The notes under the pieces are model-generated. The model was not told the origin of the DNA, did no database searches, and was given only the letters and a program-made list of their open reading frames with translations. 64,000 nucleotides of DNA from Bradyrhizobium canariense. GTDB taxonomy: Bacteria > Pseudomonadota > Alphaproteobacteria > Rhizobiales > Xanthobacteraceae. How positions within the stretch are numbered: position 1 is the stretch's first letter; each line of letters begins with the position of its first letter. The position numbers and the translations under genes were made by a program. The stretch is taken from NCBI RefSeq assembly GCF_019402665.1, contig NZ_VSST01000063.1, forward strand, positions 62,001-126,000, read 5' to 3'. Positions 44,623-53,928 of the stretch are shown here, piece by piece.

Positions 44623-45786
44623 ATGTCCCGCGCGCCCAAACCGATTCCACTCACCACGACACAGGCCCGGCAAATCTGGCTTCATGCCCAGCGGCTGGAC
44701 GAGCGCGCGCCGTTCGGTGACGGCGCGCAAGCCGTCTCCGACGCGGTCGCCCATCTCGGCTATGTGCAGATCGATACCATCAACGTGATCGAGCGCTGCC
44801 ATCATCACATCCTGTTCAGCCGCATCCCGTCCTACCGCCGCGCCGATCTGCGCCACGCCCAGAGCGTCGACAAGAGCGTGTTTGAATATTGGACGCATGC
44901 GCTCTCTTACGTGCCGGCCGGCGACTTCCGCTTCTTCCTGCCGGCGATGCGCGAGCACCGCCGTGAGGGGCACAAATGGTTCGCCTCGGTGAAGCCTGCC
45001 GACATGCGCAAGGTGATGCGGCTGGTGCGCGCCGGCCCGCTGACGATCCGCGACATCGAGGACGACGTGCTCACCGAGAAGGAGCATCTGTGGCAAAGCC
45101 GAAAACCCTCGAAGCGGGCGTTGCAACTCGCCTTCTATACGGGCGCCGTGACCGTCAGCGAGCGCCAGGGCATGCTCAAGACCTATGAGCTGATGACGCG
45201 CCATTTCGGCTGGGACAAGCTGCCGAAGCCGGCGTCGGCAAAGGACATTACGGCCTATCTGCTCGATCGCGCGCTGCGATCGCAAGGTGTCGTGAGCCTC
45301 GATTCGGTCTGCCATCTCGACGCGCCGCGCAAGACGGCGGTGGCTGCCCTGATCGCCTCGCGCGTCCGCCGTGGCGAGCTCGTGCCTGTCGCCATCGACG
45401 ATGCCGGCAAGCAGCAGCACTGGGCACTGCCGGCTGCGCTCGAGCCGGGCGAGCGCGCGCCACCTGATCTCGTTCACATCCTATCGCCGTTCGATCCGCT
45501 GATCATCCAGCGCAAGCGCACCAATCTCATCTTCGGCTACAACCATTTGTTCGAGGCCTATGTGCCGAAGGCCAAACGCAAGCTCGGCTATTTCGCGCTG
45601 CCCGTGCTGGTCGGCGACGAGATCGTCGCCGCGCTCGATCTGAAGACCGACCGGCAGGCAAAGAAGCTTCTGATGCAGAAATGGACCTGGGTCGGCAAGG
45701 GAAAGAAGACCGCGGGGCGCAAGGAGCTCAAGCAAAAGATCGAGGAGGAGCTCGATCGGTTTGAGAAGTTTCAATTGGCGGAGTGA
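44623..45786 (+). CDS. ycaQ: Winged-helix DNA glycosylase, YcaQ/AlkX family
   Basis: A 387-residue cytoplasmic protein of the COG3214 winged-helix family. Recognisable blocks are 'LGYVQIDTINVIERCHHHILFSRIPSY' (the QxD/QIDTI active-site region), 'EYWTHALSYVP', 'LLDRALRSQGVVSLDSVCHLDAPRK', 'PFDPLIIQRKRTNLIFGYNHLFEAYVPKAKRK', and 'GYFALPVLVGDEIVAALDLK'. E. coli YcaQ removes alkylated bases and unhooks interstrand crosslinks. The C-terminal lysine-rich helix may aid DNA binding. Single gene. Confidence 0.88.
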   Translation: MSRAPKPIPLTTTQARQIWLHAQRLDERAPFGDGAQAVSDAVAHLGYVQIDTINVIERCHHHILFSRIPSYRRADLRHAQSVDKSVFEYWTHALSYVPAGDFRFFLPAMREHRREGHKWFASVKPADMRKVMRLVRAGPLTIRDIEDDVLTEKEHLWQSRKPSKRALQLAFYTGAVTVSERQGMLKTYELMTRHFGWDKLPKPASAKDITAYLLDRALRSQGVVSLDSVCHLDAPRKTAVAALIASRVRRGELVPVAIDDAGKQQHWALPAALEPGERAPPDLVHILSPFDPLIIQRKRTNLIFGYNHLFEAYVPKAKRKLGYFALPVLVGDEIVAALDLKTDRQAKKLLMQKWTWVGKGKKTAGRKELKQKIEEELDRFEKFQLAE

Positions 45787-45805
45787 AATGCGCCCTCGTC
45801 GGTCT

Positions 45806-45893
45806 GTAGGGTGGATTAGCGAAGCGTAATCCACCTCTTTCACTTCCGCGGAGACAAACAGTGGTGGGTTACGCTGCGCTAACCCACCGTACG
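45806..45893. repeat. Double-hairpin repeat, GTAGGGTGGATTAG type
   Basis: Two hairpins in tandem: GGTGGATTA/TAATCCACC (45810-45818 with 45827-45835) and GGTGGGTTA/TAACCCACC (45863-45871 with 45880-45888). It is related to the family at 39235 by the GTAGGGTGG start. The right end overlaps the 3' end, including the stop codon, of the leftward membrane gene that follows. Confidence 0.8.
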
Positions 45894-46319
45894 CACCCTG
45901 GCGAGCCGATCAATCCAAACGCCGAACGCAATCCCAACCGCATACGCCAGCAAATTCCATGGCGAGAAGATGCGCCCGAGCAGCAGCGCCCCGGCCGTGG
46001 TCAACCGGAACGCGTCGAGCCAGGGCATGTGCACCAGCCGGGAGAATTCGACCACGACCGCGATCACGGTCGCGATGGCCGCCATCCGCGCCCGTGGCAG
46101 CCGCGGCAGCAAAACGCCGACCAGCAGAAACACCATCGTTGCCCATAGCAGCGAGCCGCCGTACTTCACCACGAAGGCCGGCAGGCCGATCGGAAAGCCG
46201 TACCAGCGCAGCGAGAGTCCGCAGGCAATAACCGCCAGCGCCAGACCGGCGCGGATCAGCGATGTCCGAAGTGGCGCAATGGGTTTGACCGGTTGCGCCT
46301 CGTGCATTGCTTGCTCCAT
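45879..46319 (-). CDS. DUF2809-type integral membrane protein
   Basis: About 146 residues with four predicted helices: 'LIRAGLALAVIACGLSL', 'VKYGGSLLWATMVFLLVGVLL', 'MAAIATVIAVVVEFSRLVH', and 'LLAYAVGIAFGVWIDRL'. 'KYGGSLLWATMVF' and 'DAFRLTTAGALLLGRIFSPW' are the family marks (YjgN/DUF2809 group, function unknown). ATG 46319 is chosen; 46343 is alternative. The last codons and stop lie inside a repeat element. It is divergent from the MFS transporter gene. Confidence 0.8.
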   Translation of the reverse strand: MEQAMHEAQPVKPIAPLRTSLIRAGLALAVIACGLSLRWYGFPIGLPAFVVKYGGSLLWATMVFLLVGVLLPRLPRARMAAIATVIAVVVEFSRLVHMPWLDAFRLTTAGALLLGRIFSPWNLLAYAVGIAFGVWIDRLARVRTVG

Positions 46320-46386
46320 TGACTCTTTCGCGGCGATGCTCAAAACCCCCGATCAGCCCATAAAAGCAACAACCCCGGGGGAAGCC

Positions 46387-47721
46387 ATGAGCCAGACCAC
46401 GACCTATGCCGGTTCGACCGGCGCAGCCAAGTTGGAAATCGAGACCTCGACGATTCGTGCCATCTCCTGGCGCCTGATCCCATTCCTGGTGCTGGCCTAC
46501 TTCTTCTCCTATCTCGACCGCGTCAATCTCGGTTTCGCCGCGCTGACCATGAATGCCGAGCTGAAATTCACGCCGCTGATCTTCTCCTGGGGCGCAGGCA
46601 TCTTCTTCATCGGCTATTTCATCTTCGAGGTGCCGAGCAATCTGGCGCTGGAGAAGTTCGGCGCCAGCCGCTGGATCGCCCGCATCATGGTGACCTGGGG
46701 CATCATCTCGGCGCTGATGGCGCTCACGAGCGGCGTCACGAGCTTCTACGTGCTGCGCTTCCTGCTCGGCGTCGCCGAGGCCGGCTTCTTCCCCGGCATC
46801 ATCCTCTATCTCACCTATTGGTATCCGGCCGAATACCGCGCCCGCTTCCTCGCGGCCTTCGCCATCGCCGTGCCGGTCTCCACCTTGATCGGCGCGCCGG
46901 TCTCGGGCCTGCTGCTCGGCCTCGACGGCGCGATGGGCCTGAAGGGCTGGCAGTGGCTGTTCATCATCGAGGGCATTCCGTCTGTGCTGCTCGGCATCGT
47001 CACCTGGTTCTATCTCACCGACAGGCCGGAGAAGGCGGATTGGCTCTCGGCCGAGCAGAAGGCCTGGCTCAAGACCAAGCTCGATGCCGAGATCGCGGCC
47101 AAGCAGGCGGTGAAGCATTTGTCGCTCAGTGAGGCGCTGACCTCACCGAAGGTGATCATGCTCGCCCTGGTCTATTTCGGCTTCGTTGGCGCGCTGTATG
47201 GCATGCAGTTCTGGTTGCCGCAGATCGTCAAGGCGTTCGGCCTCACCAACGCCCAGACCGGCTTCGTCACCGCCATCCCGTATCTGTTCGGCACCATCGC
47301 GATGATCCTGTGGGCACGGCATTCCGATGCCACGCGCGAGCGCGTGATGCATGTCGGCGCGCCGTTGCTGCTCACCGCCGTCGCTCTCGGCGTCTCCTCC
47401 TATCTCACCGACCCCACCCTGACGATGATGGTGCTGACGGTGGCCGCGATCGGCGTGTTCTGCTGCTTCGGGGTGTTCTGGACCTTGCCCACCGCCTGGC
47501 TCTCCGGCACGGCGGCGGCCGGTGCCATCGCCTTGATCAACTCGATCGGGAATCTCGCCGGCTTCGGTGGGCCCTATCTGATCGGCTGGGTCAAGGAAGC
47601 CACCGGCCAGACCTCGACCGGACTGCTCGTGCTCGCGGTGCTGCCGCTGATCGCCGGCATCCTGGTCTTCATCGGCGGTCACGAAAGCAAGCACGAGTTC
47701 GCGGAGCAGGGGCGGCGATAG
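46387..47721 (+). CDS. MFS transporter, anion:cation symporter (ACS) family
   Basis: A 444-residue inner-membrane carrier with twelve helices in two bundles. ACS-family marks: 'SYLDRVNLGFAALTMNAEL' in helix 1-2, 'FIGYFIFEVPSNLALEKFGASRWIARIM', 'GVAEAGFFPGIILYLTYWYPAEYRAR', and 'GGPYLIGWVKEATG' in the second half. Members carry carboxylates such as phthalate, tartrate, glucarate or 4-hydroxyphenylacetate; the substrate here is unknown. Start ATG 46387 with GGGGGA upstream. No catabolic gene is adjacent. Confidence 0.9.
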   Translation: MSQTTTYAGSTGAAKLEIETSTIRAISWRLIPFLVLAYFFSYLDRVNLGFAALTMNAELKFTPLIFSWGAGIFFIGYFIFEVPSNLALEKFGASRWIARIMVTWGIISALMALTSGVTSFYVLRFLLGVAEAGFFPGIILYLTYWYPAEYRARFLAAFAIAVPVSTLIGAPVSGLLLGLDGAMGLKGWQWLFIIEGIPSVLLGIVTWFYLTDRPEKADWLSAEQKAWLKTKLDAEIAAKQAVKHLSLSEALTSPKVIMLALVYFGFVGALYGMQFWLPQIVKAFGLTNAQTGFVTAIPYLFGTIAMILWARHSDATRERVMHVGAPLLLTAVALGVSSYLTDPTLTMMVLTVAAIGVFCCFGVFWTLPTAWLSGTAAAGAIALINSIGNLAGFGGPYLIGWVKEATGQTSTGLLVLAVLPLIAGILVFIGGHESKHEFAEQGRR

Positions 47722-47943
47722 CCTCGAAATGTCGCCTCCGCGAAAGCCAGGGCCTATTTCCACGCGGCCCTCTGGGGGACCTGCGGTGCGACGCTTTCTT
47801 CGAACAGTCCAGGCTTCCGCCAGGGGCAGCCCGCGGAGGTTACCACCTCTTAACGATCACAGATTCCTGATGACTGACGATTATTGACTTTTATCAGTGA
47901 TTAGTCGACATTCCTCTCATTGCAGCCGAGGGAGTGTCCTCCG

Positions 47944-49050
47944 ATGTTCGTCCGATCCGTTTTGTCCAGCTATTCGAGGCTCTTGGCCGGTGTTTCGCTG
48001 GCGCTGATGGCTGCCGCCCTCGCTGGGTGCAATGACACCGTCGCTGAAAAGGCCGAGCCGCCGCGGCCGGTTCTTGTCGCCACCGCCCATTATGATGCCG
48101 AAAAGCCCGAGCGCAGCTTCGTTGGCACCATTAGGCCGCGGATCGAGAGCGATCTGGGCTTTCGGGTCGCCGGCAAGGTCGCCAAGCGTCTGGTCGAAGT
48201 CGGCCAGACCGTCGAAATCGGCCAGCCGCTCGCGGTCCTCGATGAGGTCGATCTGAAGCTCCAGGCCGAGCAAGCCGTCGCCGAGCAGACCGCTGCGACC
48301 GGCGTGCTGGCCCAGGCCGCCGCCGCCGAGCAGCGCGCCAAGGATTTGAAGGCCAAGGGCTGGACCACCGACGCGCAGCTGGATTCGAGCCGCGCCGCCG
48401 CCGACGAGGCGCGTGCCCGCCTGAACCGGGCCGAGCGCTCGGTCGAACTGACCAACAATTCCCTTTCCTACGCGACGCTCAACGCCGACGCCCGCGGCGT
48501 CGTCACCGCAACGCTGATCGAGCCCGGCCAGGTGGTCGCCGCGGGCCAGGCTTCGATCCGTGTCGCCCGCTTTGCCGAGAAGGAAGCGGTCGTCGCGATC
48601 CCTGAGACGCTGGTCGGACGTGCCAAATCGGGCGCCGCCAGCGTCACTCTTTGGTCGGAGCCGGGCAAGAAATATACGGCCAAGCTGCGCGAGATCGCGC
48701 CCACCGCGGATCCTGCGACACGCACTTATCTCGCCAAGTTCTCGCTGCCCGAGGCCGACGACAAGGTCTCGCTCGGCATGACCGCGACGCTGACGCTGTC
48801 GGACGCTGCGACCGAGCGCGTTGCGCGGCTGCCGCTGTCGGCACTGTTCAACGAAGGCGGCAAACCGTCCTTCTACGTCGTCGACGACAACGGCGGGGTC
48901 ACGCTGAAGCCGGTGACGGTGAAGTCCTATGAGAGCAACGACGTCGTCATCACCGGCGGTGTCGAAGAGGGCGCCAAGATCGTCGCCCTCGGCGTTCAGA
49001 AGCTCGATCCGGGCCAGAGGGTGCGGATCGTCTCGTCACTGTCCTTTTAA
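47944..49050 (+). CDS. RND efflux periplasmic adaptor lipoprotein
   Basis: A 368-residue membrane-fusion protein. The lipobox ALAGC at the end of the signal anchors it to the inner membrane. Elements in order: 'PRIESDLGFRVAGKVAKRLVEVGQTVEIGQPLAVLD' (lipoyl half), a coiled-coil hairpin with 'AEQTAATGVLAQAAAAEQRAK', 'SLSYATLNADARGVVTATLIEPGQVV' (second lipoyl half), and the beta-barrel domain. It joins the RND pump to an outer-membrane channel, which is not encoded here. The pump gene follows after 180 bases containing a degraded repeat. Confidence 0.92.
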   Translation: MFVRSVLSSYSRLLAGVSLALMAAALAGCNDTVAEKAEPPRPVLVATAHYDAEKPERSFVGTIRPRIESDLGFRVAGKVAKRLVEVGQTVEIGQPLAVLDEVDLKLQAEQAVAEQTAATGVLAQAAAAEQRAKDLKAKGWTTDAQLDSSRAAADEARARLNRAERSVELTNNSLSYATLNADARGVVTATLIEPGQVVAAGQASIRVARFAEKEAVVAIPETLVGRAKSGAASVTLWSEPGKKYTAKLREIAPTADPATRTYLAKFSLPEADDKVSLGMTATLTLSDAATERVARLPLSALFNEGGKPSFYVVDDNGGVTLKPVTVKSYESNDVVITGGVEEGAKIVALGVQKLDPGQRVRIVSSLSF

Positions 49051-49117
49051 GTCTCGTTTACGAGTTGCGTCGTGTGAGGTGAGTTTCGGCCCGAGCGCAA
49101 ATGCTTTGGCTGAAGCG

Positions 49118-49174
49118 GCGAAGCGATCCAGAACCTGCCCAGCCCCCTGGATTGCTTCGCTGCCTCGCGACGAC
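49118..49174. repeat. Degraded GTCATTGCGAGC-type repeat
   Basis: GCGAAGCGATCCAG (49118-49131) and CTGGATTGCTTCGC (49147-49160) form a 14-base hairpin with one mismatch, followed by CTCGCGACGAC. It matches the centre of the intact element at 53087 but has lost its outer ends. It lies between the adaptor and pump genes and could make a processing or attenuation hairpin. Confidence 0.65.
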
Positions 49175-49229
49175 GCGTTGAACAGAGTGGCTGTCGTTTT
49201 TTGCAACCGGATCATCTTTGGAGAGTGCG

Positions 49230-52200
49230 ATGAAGCGCTTCAATCTTTCGGCCTGGGCCGTCAGCCATCCGACGCTGATCCTGTTCCTGATGCTCATCCT
49301 CGGCGTCGCCGGGTTCTTCTCCTATCAGAAGCTCGGTCGCGCCGAGGATCCGTTCTTCACGGTGAAGGTGGTCAACGTCTCCGTGCTGTGGCCGGGCGCG
49401 ACCGCGCAGGAGATGCAGGCGCAGGTCGCCGATCCCATCGAGAAGAAAATCCAGGAGCTGCCTTACTTCGAGAAGGTGCAGACCTATTCCAAGCCCGGCT
49501 TCACTGCGCTCCAGGTGACCTTCCGCGACTCCACGCCGCCGAAGGACGTTCCGTATCTCTTCTATCTGCTGCGCAAGAAGCTGGCCGACGTGCAGGGCCA
49601 GTTGCCCGCAGGGATTCTCGGACCCGTGGTCAACGACGAGTTCTCCGACGTCGATTCCATCCTCTACATGATGACCGGCGACGGCGCCGACTACGCCCAG
49701 CTCAAGAAGGTCTCGGAGGGTTTCCGTCAGCGCCTCCTGAAGGTGCCGGGCGTGACCAAGGTCGACGTCTACGGCAACCAGGATGAGCGCATCTTCGTCG
49801 AATTCAGCCATGCCAAGCTCGCCACCCTCGGCATCACGCCGCAGGCGCTGTTCGATTCGCTCGCCAAGCAGAACAACGTGACGCCGGCCGGCACGGTCGA
49901 GACCTCGTCGCAGCGCGTGCCGCTGCGCGTCACCGGTGCGCTCGACGGCGCCAAGGCCGTCGCGGAGACTCCGGTCGAGAGCAACGGCCGCGTGTTCCGC
50001 CTCGGCGACATCGCCACCGTCAGCCATGGTTACGTCGACCCGCCGAGCTTCATCGTGCGCCAGGAAGGCAAGGCCGCGATCGGCATCGGCGTCGTCACCG
50101 CCAAGGGCGCCAACATCCTCGATCTCGGCAAGGAGGTCGAGAAGGCGACGGCTGAATTCATGAAGGCGGTGCCGCAGGGCGTCGACATCAAGCTGATCGC
50201 CGACCAGCCCAAGGTGGTCGAGCACGCCGTCAGCGAATTCGTGCACTCCTTCATGGAAGCCCTCGTCATCGTGCTGTTCGTGTCGTTCCTGGCACTCGGC
50301 TGGCGCACCGGCATCGTGGTCGCGTTGTCGGTGCCGCTGGTGCTCGGCATCGTCTTCGTCGTCATGAACACCATGTCGCTCGACCTGCACCGCATCACGC
50401 TCGGTGCGCTGATCATCGCGCTGGGCCTGTTGGTGGATGACGCCATCATCGCCGTCGAGATGATGGTGGTGAAGATGGAGCAGGGCTGGGACCGCATGCG
50501 TGCGGCGTCCTTTGCCTGGGAATCCACTGCGTTTCCGATGCTCACGGGAACGCTGGTCACGGCCGCTGGCTTCCTCCCCATCGGCTTTGCCAATTCCGCG
50601 GTCGGCGAATATGCCGGCAGCATCTTCTGGATCGTGGCGATCGCGCTGGTCGCGTCCTGGTTCGTGGCGGTGATCTTCACGCCCTATATCGGCGTCATGC
50701 TGCTGCCGAACATCAAGGTGCACCACAATCACGATCCGCACGCGGTCTACGAGACCCGCATGTATCGCGGCCTGCGCGCCATCGTGCAGTGGTGCGTCAA
50801 CCACCGCATCACGGTGGTGGCCGCGACCGTCGGCGTCTTCATCGCCTCGATCGTCGGCTTCGGCCACGTCCAGCAGCAGTTCTTCCCGCTGTCCGAGCGC
50901 CCCGAGCTGTTCCTCCAGCTTCGCCTGCCCGAGGGCACCGCCTTCAACGTCACGGAAAAGGCGGTGAAGAAGGCCGAGACCATGCTCAAGGACGACAAGG
51001 ACATCGAGACCTACACGGCGTATGTCGGGCAGGGCTCGCCGCGCTTCTGGCTCGGCCTCAATCCGCAGCTTCCGAACGAGGCTTTTGCCGAAATCGTCAT
51101 CGTCGCAAAGGGCGTCGAGGCGCGCGAGCGCATCAAGGCCAAGCTTGAAAACGCCGTTGCCGACGGCGCGCTCAACGAGGCCCGCGTGCGCGTCGACCGC
51201 TTCAATTTCGGTCCCCCCGTTGGCTTCCCCGTGCAGTTTCGCGTCATCGGCCCCGATGCCAACAAGGTGCGCGAGATCGCCTACCAGGTCCGCGACGTCA
51301 TGCGGCAGAACAAGAGTGTCAAGGATGTCCAGCTCGACTGGAACGAGCAGTCCCCTTACCTCAAGCTCGTCGTCGACCAGGATCGCGCCCGCGCCATGGG
51401 GCTGACCCCGCAGGACGTGTCGCAGGCGCTGTCGATGCTGATCTCGGGCTCACAGGTGACGACCGTGCGCGACGGCATCGAGAAGGTCGGCGTGGTCGCG
51501 CGCGCCGTCTCGTCCGAACGGCTCGACCTCGGCGCTGTCGGCGATCTCACCATCACCTCGCGTAACGGCGTGGCCGTGCCGCTGCAGCAGATCGCCAAGA
51601 TCGAGTATGCCCACGAGGAGCCGATCATGTGGCGGCGTAACCGCGACATGGCGATCACCGTGCGTTCCGACGTCGTCGACGGCGTGCAGGCGCCCGACGT
51701 CACCGGCCAGATCGCGCCGAAGCTGAAGGCAATCAAGGACAACCTCGAGCCGGCCTACCGCATCGAGGCGGGCGGCGCGTTCGAGGAATCCGCCAAGGGC
51801 AACGCCTCGATCTTCATTCTCTTCCCGCTGATGGTCATGGTGATGCTGACGCTGCTGATGTTCCAGCTGCAGAGCTTCTCGCGCCTGATCCTGGTGTTCC
51901 TGACCGCACCGCTCGGCATTGTCGGCGCCTCCTTCGGGCTCAACCTCGCCAACGCCCCGTTCGGCTTCGTGGCGCTGCTCGGCCTGATCGCGCTTGCCGG
52001 CATGATCATGCGCAACGCGGTCATCCTGGTGGATCAGATCGAGACCGACGTTTCGCATGGCCTGACCCGCCGTGAGGCGATCGTGGAGGCGACTGTCCGC
52101 CGGGCCCGTCCGGTGGTGCTGACGGCGCTTGCCGCCATCCTCGCCATGATCCCGCTGTCGCGCTCGGCGTTCTGGGGGCCGATGGCGATCACCATCATGG

Positions 52201-52367
52201 GCGGCTTGTTCGTTGCGACCTTCCTCACGCTGCTGTACCTGCCGGGCCTCTACGCCCTCTGGTTCCGCAAGAGCCTGGACGAGGCGGGCACCCCCGAGCA
52301 ACCTGCCGCGCCGCAGCATGGGAGCGATGACCAGAACGCAATTCCGCTTGCTGAGGCGGCTGAATAA
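49230..52367 (+). CDS. RND-family multidrug efflux pump
   Basis: A 1045-residue inner-membrane pump of the AcrB/HAE1-like RND class. 'AWAVSHPTLILFLMLILGVAGFFSYQKLGRAEDPFF' forms the first helix and entry. Charged transmembrane residues of the proton path are visible in 'GLLVDDAIIAVEMM' (Asp-Asp). Two large periplasmic loops lie at ~40-330 and ~560-850. The last helices contain 'GLIALAGMIMRNAVILVDQIE' and 'FWGPMAITIMGGLFVATFLTLLYLPGLYALW'. It is driven by the proton gradient with the adaptor upstream. ATG 49230 is the better start. The TetR gene follows 35 bases downstream. Confidence 0.95.
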   Translation: MKRFNLSAWAVSHPTLILFLMLILGVAGFFSYQKLGRAEDPFFTVKVVNVSVLWPGATAQEMQAQVADPIEKKIQELPYFEKVQTYSKPGFTALQVTFRDSTPPKDVPYLFYLLRKKLADVQGQLPAGILGPVVNDEFSDVDSILYMMTGDGADYAQLKKVSEGFRQRLLKVPGVTKVDVYGNQDERIFVEFSHAKLATLGITPQALFDSLAKQNNVTPAGTVETSSQRVPLRVTGALDGAKAVAETPVESNGRVFRLGDIATVSHGYVDPPSFIVRQEGKAAIGIGVVTAKGANILDLGKEVEKATAEFMKAVPQGVDIKLIADQPKVVEHAVSEFVHSFMEALVIVLFVSFLALGWRTGIVVALSVPLVLGIVFVVMNTMSLDLHRITLGALIIALGLLVDDAIIAVEMMVVKMEQGWDRMRAASFAWESTAFPMLTGTLVTAAGFLPIGFANSAVGEYAGSIFWIVAIALVASWFVAVIFTPYIGVMLLPNIKVHHNHDPHAVYETRMYRGLRAIVQWCVNHRITVVAATVGVFIASIVGFGHVQQQFFPLSERPELFLQLRLPEGTAFNVTEKAVKKAETMLKDDKDIETYTAYVGQGSPRFWLGLNPQLPNEAFAEIVIVAKGVEARERIKAKLENAVADGALNEARVRVDRFNFGPPVGFPVQFRVIGPDANKVREIAYQVRDVMRQNKSVKDVQLDWNEQSPYLKLVVDQDRARAMGLTPQDVSQALSMLISGSQVTTVRDGIEKVGVVARAVSSERLDLGAVGDLTITSRNGVAVPLQQIAKIEYAHEEPIMWRRNRDMAITVRSDVVDGVQAPDVTGQIAPKLKAIKDNLEPAYRIEAGGAFEESAKGNASIFILFPLMVMVMLTLLMFQLQSFSRLILVFLTAPLGIVGASFGLNLANAPFGFVALLGLIALAGMIMRNAVILVDQIETDVSHGLTRREAIVEATVRRARPVVLTALAAILAMIPLSRSAFWGPMAITIMGGLFVATFLTLLYLPGLYALWFRKSLDEAGTPEQPAAPQHGSDDQNAIPLAEAAE

Positions 52368-52402
52368 GTGAAGATGAACTGCTGATTGACGAGTCCTGAC
52401 AG

Positions 52403-53002
52403 ATGACACTGGTTTCGGAACATATCGAAGGCGACACCCGGGATCGTATTCTCGAGGTGGCCGAGCGGCTGTTCCGCCAGATCGGCTATCTCAAGACCAC
52501 GGTCGGGGACATCGCCAAGGAGCTCAAGATGAGCCCCGCCAACGTCTATCGCTTCTTCGAATCGAAGAAGGCGATTCATCAGGCGGTGGCCCGCTCGCTG
52601 ATGGGCGAGGTCGAGCTGGAAGCGCAGCGGATCGTGGCGAGGCCCGGTCCGGTAACGCCGCGCTTCCGCGAGCTGCTCACCACCATCAATCGCATGAACA
52701 CCGAACGCTATGTCGGCGACAATAAGCTGCACGAGATGGTCGAGATCGCGATGCAGGAGGACTGGGATGTCTGCGTCAACCACATGGAGTGTATTGCCGG
52801 GGTCATCGGCCAGATGATCGCGCAAGGCGTGGCGTCCGGCGAGTTCGAGGCGCCGGACCTGCAACTGGCCGCGCTCTGCGCCTGCACCGCGATGATGCGG
52901 TTTTTCCACCCCCAGATGATCGCCCAGTGCGCGACCAAGCCGGGCCCGACCATCGACCAGATGATCGATTTCGTCATCGCGGGATTGTCCCCGCGCCACT
53001 GA
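52403..53002 (+). CDS. TetR-family regulator of the RND operon
   Basis: A 199-residue regulator. The helix-turn-helix at residues 12-55 is 'RILEVAERLFRQIGYLKTTVGDIAKELKMSPANVYRFFESKKAIH', a standard TetR signature. The C-terminal ligand domain is helical. It sits 35 bases after the pump gene, so it is probably the third gene of the operon and autoregulates it. Operator-like direct repeats of the type TGATTAGTC upstream of the adaptor gene (47870-47910) are a possible site but are not clear. Confidence 0.92.
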   Translation: MTLVSEHIEGDTRDRILEVAERLFRQIGYLKTTVGDIAKELKMSPANVYRFFESKKAIHQAVARSLMGEVELEAQRIVARPGPVTPRFRELLTTINRMNTERYVGDNKLHEMVEIAMQEDWDVCVNHMECIAGVIGQMIAQGVASGEFEAPDLQLAALCACTAMMRFFHPQMIAQCATKPGPTIDQMIDFVIAGLSPRH

Positions 53003-53086
53003 CGCGGCGACGGATTTCCTCCTATAAGCAGGCCCACCGCCCCGGAATGACGGCTGGTGGCTGGCAAGGACGGATTAACACACTCC

Positions 53087-53164
53087 GTCATTGCGAGCGT
53101 CGCGAAGCAATCCAGACTGTCTCTGCGGAAGGATTCTGGATTGCTTCGCTGCGTTCGCAATGAC
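53087..53164. repeat. Palindromic repeat, GTCATTGCGAGCG type
   Basis: Arms GTCATTGCGAGCG..GCGAAGCAATCCAGA and TCTGGATTGCTTCGC..GCGTTCGCAATGAC give an imperfect 30-base hairpin. It is a familiar type in Bradyrhizobium/Rhodopseudomonas. It directly precedes the flavin-reductase gene and its bases happen to stay open in that gene's frame, which could mislead start prediction. Confidence 0.88.
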
Positions 53165-53180
53165 GAGAAGGAAACAGCGC

Positions 53181-53804
53181 GTGACCGACAAAGACCTGCA
53201 CTTCTACGAGCCCGCCAAGGGCCACGGCCTCAAGCACGATCCCTTCAACGCCATCGTCGCGCCGCGGCCGATCGGCTGGATTTCGTCGCGCGACACCAAG
53301 GGCCACGTCAATCTCGCGCCCTACAGCTTCTTCAACGCGTTCTGCTATGTCCCTCCGATCATCGGCTTCTCCTCCACCAATTGGAAGGACACGGTCGCGA
53401 ACATCCAGCAGACCGGGGAGTTCGTCTGGAATCTGGCCACCATGGACCTGGCCAGGCACATGAACGCGACTGCCGCGCACGTCGGCCCTGAGGTCGACGA
53501 GTTCGAGGTTGCCGGCCTCACTGCCGTGCCCGGCAGACTCGTCAACGTGCCGCGCGTCGGCGAGAGTCCCGTCGCCTTCGAGTGCAAGGTGTCCGACATC
53601 GTCCGGCTCAAGGGCGCCAACGGCAAGGAAGCCAATGCCTGGCTGACGCTCGGCGAGGTCGTTGCCGTCCACATCGACAAGGCCATGATCAAGGACGGCG
53701 TCTACCAGACCGCCGCCGCCCACCCGATTGTCCGCGCCGGCCGCAGCGGTGATTATTTCGAGATCAAGCCGGAAAACATGTTCGAGATGGTGCGGCCGGA
53801 TTAA
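53181..53804 (+). CDS. Flavin reductase-like FMN-binding protein
   Basis: A 207-residue split-barrel flavin-binding protein: 'PFNAIVAPRPIGWISSRDTKGHVNLAPYSFFNAFCYVPPIIGFSS' (the FMN phosphate/ring contacts) and 'NIQQTGEFVWNLATM'. It is the flavin reductase / DIM6-NTAB branch that binds FMN in the cytoplasm. GTG 53181, with AAGGAAA upstream, is preferred to a frame running back through the repeat. Its partner is unknown. Its promoter may lie in or near the repeat. Confidence 0.85.
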   Translation: MTDKDLHFYEPAKGHGLKHDPFNAIVAPRPIGWISSRDTKGHVNLAPYSFFNAFCYVPPIIGFSSTNWKDTVANIQQTGEFVWNLATMDLARHMNATAAHVGPEVDEFEVAGLTAVPGRLVNVPRVGESPVAFECKVSDIVRLKGANGKEANAWLTLGEVVAVHIDKAMIKDGVYQTAAAHPIVRAGRSGDYFEIKPENMFEMVRPD

Positions 53805-53822
53805 GGCCGCTGCTCTCTCTGT

Positions 53823-53928
53823 CGTCGTTCCGGGGCGCGCCATTAGGCGCGAGCCCGGAATCCATTCATCGACCAATGCTGGCGCACGATGGATTCCGGG
53901 CTCACGCTTCGCGTGCCCCGGAATGACG
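53823..53928. repeat. Palindromic repeat, GTCATTCCGGGG type, copy 1
   Basis: CGTCGTTCCGGGGCGCG on the left pairs with CGCGTGCCCCGGAATGACG on the right, with inner GAGCCCGGAATCCAT/ATGGATTCCGGGCTC arms. Shares its arms with the element at 60621. It lies between the flavin-reductase gene and the acyl-CoA dehydrogenase operon. Confidence 0.88.

Noticed and set aside
47870..47915. Putative TetR operator and promoter before the RND adaptor
   Set aside because: TTGACT and TGATTAGTC-like strings are present, but the symmetry is too weak to call as a site.
53091..53180. N-terminal extension of the flavin reductase into the repeat
   Set aside because: The extra residues are encoded by the GTCATTGCGAGC repeat; GTG 53181 has a Shine-Dalgarno sequence.
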